DNA of 64,000 nt. It comes from Lamellibrachia satsuma. Its lineage: Eukaryota > Annelida > Polychaeta > Sabellida > Siboglinidae. The stretch spans positions 2,470,542 to 2,534,541 of the forward strand of contig BSQZ01000078.1 of NCBI GenBank assembly GCA_033239005.1, written 5' to 3'. A program made the translations under genes and the position numbers. Below are positions 33,965-45,420 of this stretch, in pieces; within the stretch, counting starts at the first letter, position 1; every line of letters starts with the position of its first letter. Below the pieces are notes generated by a model that saw nothing but the letters and a program-made list of their open reading frames with translations, was not told where the DNA came from and did no database searches.

Positions 33965-36433
33965 GACGGGTAGGTGTGTGTGAGAGATGGGTGGGTGTGT
34001 GTGAGAGATGGGTGGGTGTGTGAGAGAGATGGGTGGGTGTGTGAGAGATGGGTGGGTGTGTGTGAGAGATGGGTGTGTGTGTGTGAGAGATGGGTGGGTG
34101 TGTGAGAGAGATGGGTGGGTGTGTGTGAGAGATGGGTGGGTGTGTGTGAAAGATGGGTGGGTGTGTGAGAGAGATGGGTGGGTGTGTGTGAGAGATGGGT
34201 GGGTGTGTGTGAGAGATGGGTGGGTGTGTGAGAGAGATGGGTGGGTGTGTGAGAGAGATGGGTGGGTGTGTGTGAGAGATGGGTGGGTGTGTGTGAGAGA
34301 TGGGTGGGTGTGTGAGAGAGATGGGTGGGTGTGTGAGAGAGATGGGTGGGTGTGTGAGAGAGATGGGTGGGTGTGTGTGAGAGATGGGTGGGTGTGTGAG
34401 AGAGATGGGTGGGTGTGTGAGAGAGATGGGTGGGTGTGAGTGAGAGATGGGTGGGTGTGTGTGAGAGATGGGTAGGTGTGTGTGAGAGACGGGTGGGTGT
34501 GTGAGAGACGGGTGGGTGTGTGAGAGAGACGGGTGGGTGTGTGAGAGAGACGGGTGGGTGTGTGAGAGATGGGTGGGTGTGTGAGAGATGGGTGGGTGTG
34601 TGAGAGAGATGGGTGGGTGTGTGTGAGAGATGGGTGGGTGTGTGTGAGAGATGGGTGGGTGTGTGTGAGAGACGGGTGGGTGTGTGTGAGAGACGGGTGG
34701 GTGTGTGAGAGACGGGTGGGTGTGTGAGAGACGGGTGGGTGTGTGAGAGAGATGGGTGGGTGTGTGAGAGAGATGGGTGGGTGTGTGTGAGAGATGGGTG
34801 GGTGTGTGAGAGAGATGGGTGGGTGTGTGAGAGAGACGGGTGGGTGTGTGTGAGAGACGGGTGGGTGTGTGAGAGACGGGTGGGTGTGTGTGAGAGATGG
34901 GTGTGTGTGAGACGGGTGGGTGTGTGTGAGAGATGGGTGGGTGTGTGTGAGAGATGGGTGGGTGTGTGAGAGACGGGTGGGTGTGTGTGAGAGATGGGTG
35001 GGTGTGTGAGAAAGATGGGTGGGTGTGTGAGAGAGACGGGTGGGTGTGTGTGAGAGACGGGTGGGTGTGTGAGAGACGGGTGGGTGTGTGTGAGAGATGG
35101 GTAGGTGTGTGTGAGAGATGGGTGGGTGTGTGTGAGAGACGGGTGTGTGTGTGTGAGAGACGGGTGGGTGTGTGTGAGAGACGGGTGGGTGTGTGTGAGA
35201 GATGGGTGGGTGTGTGAGAGAGATGGGTGGGTGTGTGTGAGAGATGGGTGGGTGTGTGTGAGAGATGGGTGGGTGTGTGAGAGAGATGGGTGGGTGTGTG
35301 AGAGAGAGGGGTGGGTGTGTGAGAGAGATGGGTGGGTGTGTGTGAGAGATGGGTGGGTGTGTGAGAGAGATGGGTGGGTGTGTGAGAGAGATGGGTGGGT
35401 GTGTGTGAGAGATGGGTGGGTGTGTGTGAGAGATGGGTGGGTGTGTGTGAGAGACGGGTGGGTGTGTGAGAGACGGGTGGGTGTGTGAGAGAGACGGGTG
35501 GGTGTGTGAGAGAGACGGGTGGGTGTGTGAGAGATGGGTGGGTGTGTGAGAGATGGGTGGGTGTGTGTGAGAGATGGGTGGGTGTGTGTGAGAGATGGGT
35601 GGGTGTGTGTGAGAGATGGGTGGGTGTGTGTGAGAGACGGGTGGGTGTGTGTGAGAGACGGGTGGGTGTGTGAGAGACGGGTGGGTGTGTGAGAGACGGG
35701 TGGGTGTGTGAGAGAGATGGGTGGGTGTGTGAGAGAGATGGGTGGGTGTGTGTGAGAGATGGGTGGGTGTGTGAGAGAGATGGGTGGGTGTGTGAGAGAG
35801 ACGGGTGGGTGTGTGAGAGACGGGTGGGTGTGTGAGAGACGGGTGGGTGTGTGTGAGAGATGGGTGTGTGTGAGACGGGTGGGTGTGTGTGAGAGATGGG
35901 TGGGTGTGTGTGAGAGATGGGTGGGGTGTGAGAGACGGGTGGTGTGTGTGAGAGATGGGTGGGTGTGTGAGAAAGATGGGTGGGTGTGAGAGAGACGGGT
36001 GGGTGTGTGTGAGAGACGGGTGGTGTGTGAGAGACGGGTGGGTGTGTGTGAGAGATGGGTGTGTGTGTGAGAGATGGGTGGTGTGTGTGAGAGACGGGTG
36101 TGGTGTGTGAGAGACGGTGGGTGTGTGAGAGATGGGTGGTGTGTGTGAGAGATGGGTGGGTGTGTGTGAGAGATGGGTGGGTGTGTGTGAGAGATGGGTG
36201 GGTGTGTGTGAGAGATGGGTGGGTGTGTGTGAGAGATGGGTGGGTGTGTGTGAGAGACGGGTGGGTGTGTGTGAGAGATGGGTGGGTGTGTGTGAGAGAT
36301 GGGTGGGTGTGTGAGAGAGACGGGTGGGTGTGTGTGAGAGACGGGTGGGTGTGTGTGAAAAATGGGTGGGTGTGTGAGAGAGACGGGTGGGTGTGTGTGA
36401 GAGATGGGTGGGTGTGTGAGAGACGGGTGGGCG
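33965..36433 (+). repeat. 2.47 kb G-rich minisatellite, units of 16-20 bases
   Basis: The unit is about GAGAGATGGGTGGGTGTGTG with A(T/C)GGGTGGG and GTGTGTGAGA/GTGAGAGA variants, more than 120 copies. The complementary strand has no TAA, TAG or TGA in any frame, which alone explains the 844-codon minus-strand open frame. A block near 34.49-35.07 kb recurs near 35.45-36.03 kb. Single-base indels cluster at 35.92-36.14 kb. Confidence 0.97.
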
Positions 36434-36579
36434 TGTCAGAGCAGAAACAAAACAACAAAAGTGTGCCTCACAATGACTACTAATGCTATCTCTAATATCA
36501 TATTATTAATCTGCTCTCTTTGTAAGCTAGGAAATTATTTAATATGATTTAATATCTTGTCACAATGTATACACTCTGT

Positions 36580-37030
36580 ATAAAGCAATAGTTAGGCCTC
36601 ATTTAGAATACTGTATACAAGCTTGAACGCATACAGAGGAGAGGAAATAAAATTATTCCAGAACAGAGAGATCTTAGTTATGAAGACCGCCTGAAAGAAT
36701 GTGGTTTAACAACCCTACAGACAAGGCAATTAAGAGGAGATCAGATTGAAGTTTTTAAGATATTGATTGGGTATAAAAATATTGATAGAAATATTTTTTT
36801 CTTACTCAAGAAAGATAATAGAACTAGAGGACATGAGATCACATTAGTAAAGGATCAGTGTAGGTCGGATATCAGGAAGTACTCGTTCTCACAGAGGACA
36901 ATCAAACAACACATTATCTACAGATTGTGTAACTGCTAGCAGTGTGAATATGTTTAAAAAACAAGGTTGACACATATCTCAGGAGGGCGGATTACACCTA
37001 GATAAAAAATGTTGGACTCTCGATAAGCCA
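36580..37030 (+). pseudogene. CR1-like LINE ORF2 C-terminal fragment
   Basis: Translations in shifting frames give AIVRPHLEYCIQA, EDRLKECGLTTLQTRQLRGD, QIEVFKILIGYKNIDRN, RTRGHEI and SDIRKYSFSQRTI, in the order of the same LINE as at 5.5 kb. Both share the 3' GTTGGACTCTCGATAAGCCAAT. Frameshifts and stops make it inactive. It begins about 150 bases after the G-rich satellite. Confidence 0.8.
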
Positions 37031-37564
37031 ATGGCTTCCTTGTCCACATGCCATCTGGGCCTTTGCCTTGGATGGCAATCTTTTTAAATCTTGCTAAACA
37101 TAGGATTAGATGCAAACCATAAGTGATTGCATTAATTTGTTTTAAAAAAAGGTGCTGATGAGTTTCCTGTGAGTAAATAAAATCTTCTACGGTGTAAGTC
37201 AAGTTTTGGCGTCCAGCTGTTCATTACATTGACATGTGTTTTCCACAAGAACATGGAAACATCCAGTAATAGATTTTGAGAAATCCCCTGGATTGCAGAC
37301 CAGACAAAGCACCCCTCCACCAGTGTTAATTTTTGTGATGGAATAATGTTTGCAAATGAGGAATACATTTTCTTCCACCCACGTCTGTTGCTACTTTCTG
37401 ACAGGGGACATTGTGGTTAAGCTAAAAAAAGACATTTTTTGTCGACGGAAGGGTGCCTGTTGGGTCAGGGGGTGTTTACATGATGACAGGGTGTTTTGTC
37501 ATGACCAGGGTGTTTTGGCATTTATGAAATTTTTTTTAGATTTTCGCTGGTGGATGTTTTGACA

Positions 37565-37790
37565 TAGGGAGGGCGATTCAAGACTGACTGAGGGCAGGGT
37601 GTTTTGACCGAGGGCAGGGTGTTTTGCTTGAGGGCAAGGTGTTCTGACTGAGGGCAGGGTGTTTGAACCGAGAGCAGGGTGTTTTGACTGAAGGCAGTGT
37701 TTTGACTGAGGGCAGGGTGTCTTGACTGAGAACAGGGTGTTTTGACTGACAGCAGGGTGTTTTTTCACAGGGCAGGTTGTTTTACTCAAT
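37565..37790 (+). repeat. 20-base minisatellite, about 10 copies
   Basis: The unit is GACTGAGGGCAGGGTGTTTT with ACCGAG and TGAAGG variants and frequent one-base losses. Confidence 0.93.
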
Positions 37791-38003
37791 ACAGGAAACA
37801 TAAGCATCATGTTCATCATACTACTTGAAACTATACCTTCTTACGGGAGGTGTCTTGGACCATCTCAAGGAGCATCAGAACCCTAGTTGGGTTTATAATC
37901 ATCTATGTTCTAGTTTCTTAAATCCTGTATGGCAGAACTTCTCGTAAACAGCCAATGTCCACCCTCGTTTCATGACAAAACTTTCTTCAATGGACTACAA
38001 CCA

Positions 38004-38551
38004 CTTTTATGACACGTCATCACAGACTACCTGTAAAAAGGGACCTGTCACCTGGCAGTATGCGTCTACAACAGGACAGTACATCCAGTGCTTGCAGAAC
38101 ACCCTAACTCGGTCGACACATCTATCCCCCTCCCACAGACCTTTTATGACACGTCATCACAGACTACCTGTAAAAAGGGACCTGTCACCTGGCAGTACGC
38201 GTCTACAACAGGACAGTACATCCAGTGCTTGCAGAACACCCTAACTCGGTCGACACATCTATCCCCCTCCCACAGACCTTTTATGACACGTCATCACAGA
38301 CTACCTGTAAAAAGGGACCAGTCACCTGGCAGTACGCGTCTACAACAGGACAGTACATCCAGTGCTTGCAGAACACCCTAACTCGGTCGACACATCTATC
38401 CCCCTCCCACAGACCTTTTATGACACGTCATCACAGACTACCTGTAAAAAGGGACCAATCACCTGGCAGTACGCATCTACAACAGGACAGTACATCCAGT
38501 GCTTGCAGAACACCCTAACTCGGTCGACACATCTATCCCCATCCCACAGAC
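38004..38551 (+). repeat. 137-base tandem repeat, 4 copies
   Basis: Units start CTTTTATGACACGTCATCAC at 38004, 38141, 38278 and 38415 and differ at a handful of sites (GGACCTGTC/GGACCAGTC/GGACCAATC, GTATGC/GTACGC/GTACGC/GTACGC). Each contains the palindrome TGACACGTCA and a SalI-type GTCGAC. The series of near-identical open frames of about 97 codons is generated by the repeat. Confidence 0.97.
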
Positions 38552-38829
38552 CTTTTACTTCCTCCGCGCAGCCGAGACCTTGGGCTTACATCCAACCTAC
38601 AGAATATGGATCATCACAGAACACGTGTTCTCCCTTCCTCTACCATATGAATGAACGAGCAGCTGCATTCACCAATCACCTGGGAACATTGCCAACACAA
38701 AGACTCAACATTGGGGGCCCCCCGACCACATTTTTAACACCTCAACTGCCAAGACACTTAGTTATTAACCAGCATTTTATTTTGAGGGTGGCCGGACTAA
38801 CATCCTCCGTGATCACGCACATATGGGAA

Positions 38830-38998
38830 TTATGCATTATATAGTATAATTTATTATGCATTATATAGTATAATTTATTATGCATTACATAGTATAATTT
38901 ATTATGCATTATATAGTATAATTTATTATGCATTATATAGTATAATTTAGTATTATGCATTATATAGAATAATTGAGTATTATGCATTATATAGTATC
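38830..38998 (+). repeat. 24-base AT-rich minisatellite, about 7 copies
   Basis: The unit is TTATGCATTATATAGTATAA TTTA. The last two copies are 26-27 bases with GAGTA/TAGTA inserts. Confidence 0.95.
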
Positions 38999-39005
38999 AT
39001 TGAGT

Positions 39006-40150
39006 ATGTGTTTAGGCTTAATCTTTGCAAACGACTAAATTGTCAAGTGGTGCTCCCAATGTCCTGACAAGCCCATAAGCTGATATAGGCATGTATGCAT
39101 TTCATATAACGACAACTGTCAGACTACACAAGCACGTATTGGGGCAGTGTCAGTACTTACAATATAGGTTGACAGGTGATACCTTGTGATCAACAGTGCA
39201 AGTGAAGAACTACAGCTGACAAAGACTGACTTGTAAGCCGGACTAGAGAACCTGCATAGAGCTGGTGTTTACCTTGTTGACTTGACTGCGACTGGCAGAC
39301 AGCCGCAGCCCAGGAACTAATCAGAGGCGGCCCATTGCACACGGCGGCGCGCAAGAATGCGCAGTGCTAGTTTATTAGCCGCTGATGCCAGTGCCCTGCA
39401 CTTGCGTCATCACAGAGTAAGTGGCATTTAATTCCTGGCTGCTATTTACAATGCTGCTTCCGGCTCGGTGGCCCGCCACGATATGCGATACGGCCACTAT
39501 GGTGGCAATAATTAGCTGGTTCTGTGAAAAGGCGTGCGCACAAGCATGCATGCTACCAGCATGCGTGAACGTGCACGTCTGACTTGAAATTCCATTCACA
39601 CCAGCAAACTTTCTGGGAATCGCACTACAACAGCTGGCCTTGTTAGAAAAAGATACGGCCCTCGGTACCAGCAGATTAAGAGTTTTTTAGCTGCAGAATA
39701 TAAAGAATGGTGTTGATCCAGTGGCGTTTCTGCAGCCCGCTGACGTCAACGCTGCAGATAGGAATGTTTGCCACAGCACTAATCACTCTGTTGCTAGGTG
39801 CTGATCATTTGTAGTTTTGTATCAAATCTCGACTGTGACAATTATAGCCTAAACGCACGGTGCTTGCTGGCAGCTATGTTCATTGAGGTGTTGGATTTGT
39901 AAGTCGTCAGATCAGACAAATCTGATCAACAGTCGCTGAACTATCGCAGCAGTCAATGAACCTGTGTGTTGATCACAAAATCAACCGTTCGTGCTTTAAT
40001 AATAAAGCAAACTTGGCTCACTGGCTAAAAAATGGCCTACTGGGGTTAAATGCATTATTTAGTGGGTTCTTAGTGCACAAAACATGGGCCCTTTAACAAA
40101 AAAAAGGACTTCAGGTTGGAGTAGCTGGTAGATGTTGTAGAGGAATTAGG
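39006..40150. other. Unique, relatively G+C-rich interval, possible regulatory DNA
   Basis: No exon with splice context found. It stands out from the AT-rich surroundings by CpG-containing stretches such as CACGGCGGCGCGCAAGAATG at about 39339-39358 and a consensus CRE-like TGACGTCA at 39741-39748. It lies inside the 27.6 kb intron of the minus-strand gene and could be an enhancer or alternative promoter (inference). Confidence 0.25.
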
Positions 40151-40179
40151 GGCCTTCATTGCAGGCTTGTTAACAAATG

Positions 40180-40275
40180 CATGTCAACGCATTTGGATGC
40201 AAATGTTTCACTTGATTCAAATGCAAATGCAAATGCTTTGGTTACACATTTACAAATGCATTTGAGTTAATTTCA
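40180..40275. repeat. CAAATG/CATTTG-rich block, left
   Basis: Clustered CAAATGCATTTG-type motifs (TTCAAATGCAAATGCAAATG and others). A similar block lies at 42145-42300, beyond the LINE. Together they may be subterminal repeats of one element. Confidence 0.5.
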
Positions 40276-40889
40276 AATGTTTTGGCTTTATATTAACGTT
40301 TTGTTTTATTTGGAGAAAAAACAACGTTATGTATACAAACACATTAATAATTTATTTAATAAATACAGTAGTAACCATTAATTAAGTCCCACTACATACC
40401 AGTCCCACTACATGAACATGTATGTAGAGTCATACACTGAATCACACAGTTCCAGGCCAGCAGAGGTGGTGAAAATGGGAGGGAGGAATAGAGAATTGAC
40501 AGTTTACTGGGAACTATGGCAGGGAATGAAAGGCTAATCATTCAGGTAGGCCAGAATGGAAGGGGAACCAAGGACAATAGACTGTCCACTGGTGGGGGTC
40601 ACTGGGAAGATAACCTGGTGGATAATTACACCACTAATTACTCTCTCTGGCTGTAAATATTTAGGGCTAGCATTGCTAATTGTAACTCCCCCAATGAGCT
40701 GCTACCCCAACCCACCCCAACAGTGCTAACACAACACAAGGGAGTCATTTGTCTGCATTGTTTCTGTGAACAAGTAATCTCTGAAGCCATAAACTTATAG
40801 ACCAGTTGGTCTTTTCATGTTGTATGAATAACAGCTGATCCGTTGACCAGTTGACCATTGACCTACAGGGCATTTTTTTTCCAATAGAC

Positions 40890-42115
40890 TCAGACTCAGA
40901 CTCATTTATTTTGACCAAGTAAATGTAACACAATCGACATATAAACAAAGTAAATAAAATAAATGGTCACGGAGACTCCCATTAAGACATTGAGTATGTC
41001 GCTATCATGGGAGCCACCACTGGTTTAGTCAAGCAATTGAGCAATTGAAAATATATTAAAAATTAAGAATACAAGTGATAGCAATAATAAAAGTACTAAG
41101 TTTATAATTATATAATAATCATATATATATATATATGTATAAACTATATGTATACAAGCATATCCATGTACATATATGCATATGTATGGCTGCCTACAAG
41201 ATATACCTACATATTAATTACACAAATAAATAACTATACACGTATGCCCTGATTTCGGCAAATGTAACAATGTGTTTTGGTACAGTTGTATTCATAATTA
41301 CCAAGAAAATATTGTTTTATGTAACTGGAGAAACCATATAGACTATGAGTATGGACTTTGTCAGTAATATCATTTGGACTATTTTTAACAGTTCTAATCA
41401 TGCTGTATCTAATACATTTGTTTGCGAAAACATGATTATTTCTTGACATAAATAAGCGATTTTTGTCTCGTGTGTCATATTGATGTATTTCAAAAGTGTT
41501 AGTATAAGGTATATTATAAAAATATTCAGGTAGTTGTTTATTTATTAATTTATGATAAAACTTAAGTTCTTGTAGCTTGTAGATGTCACTGACCTTTAAT
41601 AATTTGAGTTCTTTATAAATAGGAGCAGTGTGTGCATTATATTTACTTAACGTGATTATTCTAATTGCTTTTTTCTGAAGTATAAATATGCGTTGCGTTT
41701 GATACCCCCATGCCAATATACCATAGTTTATATGAGGTAATATGATAGAATTGTACATTGTCCTTAGAATATGCTGTGGTAAAAAATGTGTCAGTTTTTT
41801 TAGAATTCCAGTGGTTCTAGATATTTTGTATGCTACTTTGTTTATGTGACTGTCCCAGTTCAAGTGATTATTTAATGTGATGCCCAAAAAGTTGAAGTTA
41901 TTTACATATTCAATTACAGTTCCATTTACTAATAGCACAGGCTTTTCTACTTTCTTTTGTGGCATATGAAAAATCATAGCTTTAGTTTTGTCAACATTTA
42001 GAGCAAGTTTGTTTACGTTAAGCCAGTCACATATCTTGTTTAGTTCTTCGTTTATATTGTTATTTAAGTCACCGTGTTGTAAACTTGTTATTTAAGTCAC
42101 CGTGTTGTAAACTTG
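40890..42115 (-). pseudogene. LINE (jockey/L2-type) 3' half, reverse orientation
   Basis: The minus-strand frame runs from about 42110 to 41234 and gives LNKICDWLNVNKLALNVDKT, VNNFNFLGITLNNHLNWDSH, LTHFLPQHILRTMYNSIILP, INYGILAWGYQTQ and ILQKKAIRIITLSKYNAHTA. This is the palm end, thumb and C-terminal domain of a LINE ORF2, ending TAA/TAG-free until 41234. The upstream RT core with YADD is absent, so it is 5'-truncated. A 28-base tandem duplication (TTATTTAAGTCACCGTGTTG) sits at the 5' end at 42058-42113. The 3' UTR extends to about 40890, ending in TGAGTC repeats. The frame itself has no internal stop over 247 codons, suggesting fairly recent insertion. Confidence 0.85.
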
Positions 42116-42144
42116 TGAAAGTGAATCTAACAATAAGAAGTATT

Positions 42145-42300
42145 GAAAGAATTACACATGCATTTGATTGCCCATTTGATTGCGCATTTGATTGTGCATT
42201 TGACAAATCAAATGATTGTGGGTCATATTCAAATGCAACTGCAAATGTTTAAGGTATGTATCCAAATACAAATGCATTTACAATTTCACGGAGACATTTG
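42145..42300. repeat. CAAATG/CATTTG-rich block, right
   Basis: CATTTGATTGCCCATTTGAT, GCATTTGATTGTGCATTTGA and CAAATGCAACTGCAAATG mirror the block at 40180-40275 on the other side of the LINE. Confidence 0.5.
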
Positions 42301-44080
42301 AATGCTGCTTCATTATAGTTTATGACACAAATTTGGAAGTTTATTTTAGCATAAGAATTTGTGAATTATCAACAAAGAATTTGAATTGATAGCTTTCTGA
42401 AAATGTTGGCTGTTTTTACACTTCAAAGAGACTTAGGGTTCTTTGTTGGTGTAAGATAGCAAAAGTATATATTTTTTAGGAAACTGTTCTTGAGACAAAA
42501 CCAGTGATATGTATAATTGATACATATATATTTGATATCTTAGAAATAAGTAAGTAACAAGGCATGAATTTGTTTGTAATTTTATATTTAGATGGTTTGC
42601 TGCATTATCCAAGTGGTTTAATTCTGGCTAATGTTGGATCAATTATCCTCTTGTTAACGTATTTCTTTAACAAGTAATAATATAGTGATTTGCCAAGGTA
42701 GGTATGTATGTAAGTTAACAGTCTATTGATAGCATGGCGATTTTTCTCTGCTGGAGAACGCTGTGACCCTGAACGGCGAATCAGTCTAGATTACAAGGAT
42801 AGATACAACATTCTTTTGTAAAGCAAGGATAATTCTAAGGCTTTTCCCAGTGCAATCTGAGGCTTCAAATATAATGCAAACAATGACAATGTTTAAAGGA
42901 AAATAAACAACACTTTTAGTACTGGTTACTGAATTAACTTTTGGGGACAGCTACCATATGATATTTAATAAAGCAAATGGTTATATTCTGGCAAGTTTCC
43001 AGTTCATCCCAGCAGCAGACATTTTTCAAAGAAACAAGCATTACACATATTTTGTTGACTCCCCCAGAGACCCACTGAAATTAATCCCATTGTTATGCCA
43101 CAAACATATTTTTCAACCTGTTTATTCCGGATTCCTGATCAGCAATTTTTTTTTTAATCTGTATTTTTTACATGAAATTGTGTAGAAAGCCATACAACAT
43201 TTTACACTGGTTACTTGGCCTATAGCCAGCCTCATCCAAAAGGCTATAAAATATACCTACATGAAACAAAATCTGCCAGGTTTTGCCAGAAATCTGAATA
43301 GCATCAAAAGTACTTATTCTTTGACTGTTATAAATTTGTCATTCAAGTTTATTTTTTAAGAAAATAGATACTTTATCATGATTTTTCCATTAAAATATCT
43401 GCATAAAAACAGTATACAGCTAAATACCTCTGAAAAATCCATATTGTATATGGAAAATCCATACAATATGGAAGGTCTAGAACCCCAAACACCATTGGAA
43501 AATTGTATCCAAAATTAAAATACACAACATCTCATATATCTGAATATTTGACCTTTAAGCACCGGCACTGGACCCCAAACGAGTAGGTTAACTGGGCTAA
43601 CAGGATGTCCCTAGTTCCCTCTAGACTCACTTGAAGACTAACAGTGGTGTCAATGAATCACCACTGACTACGACAACAAGAAGGTTTTCCAAGTATTCCA
43701 TTGTCTAGGTTAATAACTACATACTGCAAATCCTGCCTGCTGGTCACGACAAAGCTATATCCAGCACAAATAAACATATAAATAGATTTATACAATTATA
43801 TGACAAAGGTGAAAATTACTAGATTAAAACACACTAGCCCATTTTTTTAGCAGTTTGTTATTTTATTTGTAATATAATAACATATACATCTTATAATGAT
43901 GGTATTTAATGAGTTATAAGGAGATTGATAAATTATTAACCTTTGGATTCCAGTGTTTTGGCACAAAATTAGAGATTACCTGACTAGATTATGTGGGAAT
44001 GTATGACAAGCTTCCAAGTATTTTAATCCTTCAATGGATAGATGATCCGTTTTCTCGGTTATTAATATTAAACATAGTTA
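42301..44080. other. Unannotated AT-rich sequence
   Basis: No gene seen. A dyad CCATATTGTATATGGAAAATCCATACAATATGG at 43439-43471 (arms CCATATTGTAT/ATACAATATGG) is the only structure noted. Confidence 0.4.
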
Positions 44081-44082
44081 AG

Positions 44083-44362
44083 TCTCAAGAAACTTGGTAT
44101 TTGACCTGAATGTGTCGACCGCATCCCGCGGAATTCTTCAGCAGACTGAAGTTACAGATGTGTCACATGACCAAAGGAGGCGATTAACATCCACAGACAG
44201 AAAACTGCGTTAAACCGAGACGTTGGCAAGGAGCTCCCACCAGTCCTGCTCCAGCTTGTGTCACATGACATTGATCATGTGACACATCCGTAACTTTAGT
44301 CTGCTGAAGAAGACCGCAGGATGCGGTCGAAATGTTCAGATGGAATACCAAGTTTCTTGAGA
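44083..44362. mobile_element. 280-base MITE-like element with 88-base inverted termini
   Basis: The left arm at 44083-44170 starts TCTCAAGAAACTTGGTAT and ends GTGTCACATGA. The right arm at 44275-44362 is its imperfect reverse complement, ending ATACCAAGTTTCTTGAGA. The spacer is 104 bases and carries a further GTGTCACATGA facing TCATGTGACAC. No coding capacity. Flanks do not show a clear target duplication. Confidence 0.85.
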
Positions 44363-45095
44363 AGTAATTTTGTTTAATGTATTTTAATATTTATAGGTTG
44401 TTGGTTATGTGGGTATTTGTTATAATAAAAATATTTCTATAGTGCCCAATCAATCGAGATCGCTCTCATGTGCTTAGGATACACATAATCATTACTTAAA
44501 ATTCCACTAAAAACCATACAAACAATAATTATTGTAAAATGTAGTCCATGAAAGAAGTCATAAAAACAGTTCTAACAAAAATAACATAATTTTAGAAATG
44601 TTTATAATATGTAATAAAATTATAATACATGTACATGAAAATGTCCATATCAGCATATTATAAAAAAGCTACTCCAGAGCAGTGTCTTCGGTGCTTGATT
44701 GAATCTGGCGACCGATTACACAGATTGGATGCATGCACAGCAATTGGCTTTGTCAAGTGGGCTATTTATAGGTGATTTGTTGTCTAACTGACCACTGGCC
44801 AGTAGGCATATAAAGGTAAGGCTTTAGTGCCAAGCAGGCTTAAGTCCAATGGTCAGCGGCTATTTAAAGGTAAGCTGTTGTTAAGTTGGCTAAGAGACCA
44901 TGACACACCATACAACTGTAGTAACCACAACACAGACTAGTCAGTTAATAGAACATTTCCAAGTGCTGGAAATAACTAGAACTAACTGGTCTATTTTAGT
45001 TTACTTACTGATACCACATATTTGACCCATATACTCCCTTAACTCACAAAGCTACACATTTTTACATACCTTATTTTAAAACTCCATCCTCAACT
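44363..45095. other. Unannotated sequence
   Basis: No gene. Two related stretches (ATATAAAGGTAAGGCTTTAG and ATTTAAAGGTAAGCTGTTG) near 44808-44880 suggest a diverged local duplication. Confidence 0.35.
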
Positions 45096-45099
45096 GATT

Positions 45100-45372
45100 T
45101 AGCCTATCACAAATCCAGTTTGTCAATGTCCAAATATATATTGTGTGAATGGTTCATCAATGATAATGGTGGGCATGATGGCTTGCCAATCACATGACAA
45201 AGTTACAAAATTTCACCAAGGGTGAAATTCATGAATTTTCAGCATTTCCATTTTCACTTCACTTAATGTTTGATCAAACATTAAGTAATTTAATAGTTTG
45301 ATGATTTAAAAAAAAACTACATATAAAAGTCACATAAACGCGCTAGCATGTTGCAGTGGATACCAGGTAGGT
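45100..45372 (-). mobile_element. Family X, reverse orientation
   Basis: On the minus strand it starts ACCTACCTGGTATCCACTGC AACATGCTAGC at 45372, and shares GGAAATGCTGAAAA, GGTGAAATTTTGTAACTTTG and CCATTCACACAATATATATT with 25.5-25.9 kb. It ends GATTTGTGATAGGCTAAATC. Both ends are present, so this is a near full-length copy with a single, unamplified 5' tip. Confidence 0.7.
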
Positions 45373-45420
45373 TTGATTTTTCGCAAAAAGTATTTGAAAT
45401 GAGACTAGCAAAAAATGTAG

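Noticed and set aside
33965..36433. Telomeric or subtelomeric repeat
   Set aside because: The unit GGGTGGGTGTGTGTGAGAGAT is not TTAGGG-like and there is single-copy and LINE sequence on both sides.
33924..36458. 844-codon minus-strand open frame (SHTHPSLTHTHP-like)
   Set aside because: The repeat has no stop trinucleotide in any minus-strand frame, so an open frame is guaranteed. Unit lengths are not multiples of three and indels do not preserve a frame. No promoter or splice context.
44299..44335. Functional hammerhead ribozyme
   Set aside because: Core resembles CUGANGA-hairpin-GAAA but has an extra base and no stem III partner. Kept only as a motif worth a search.
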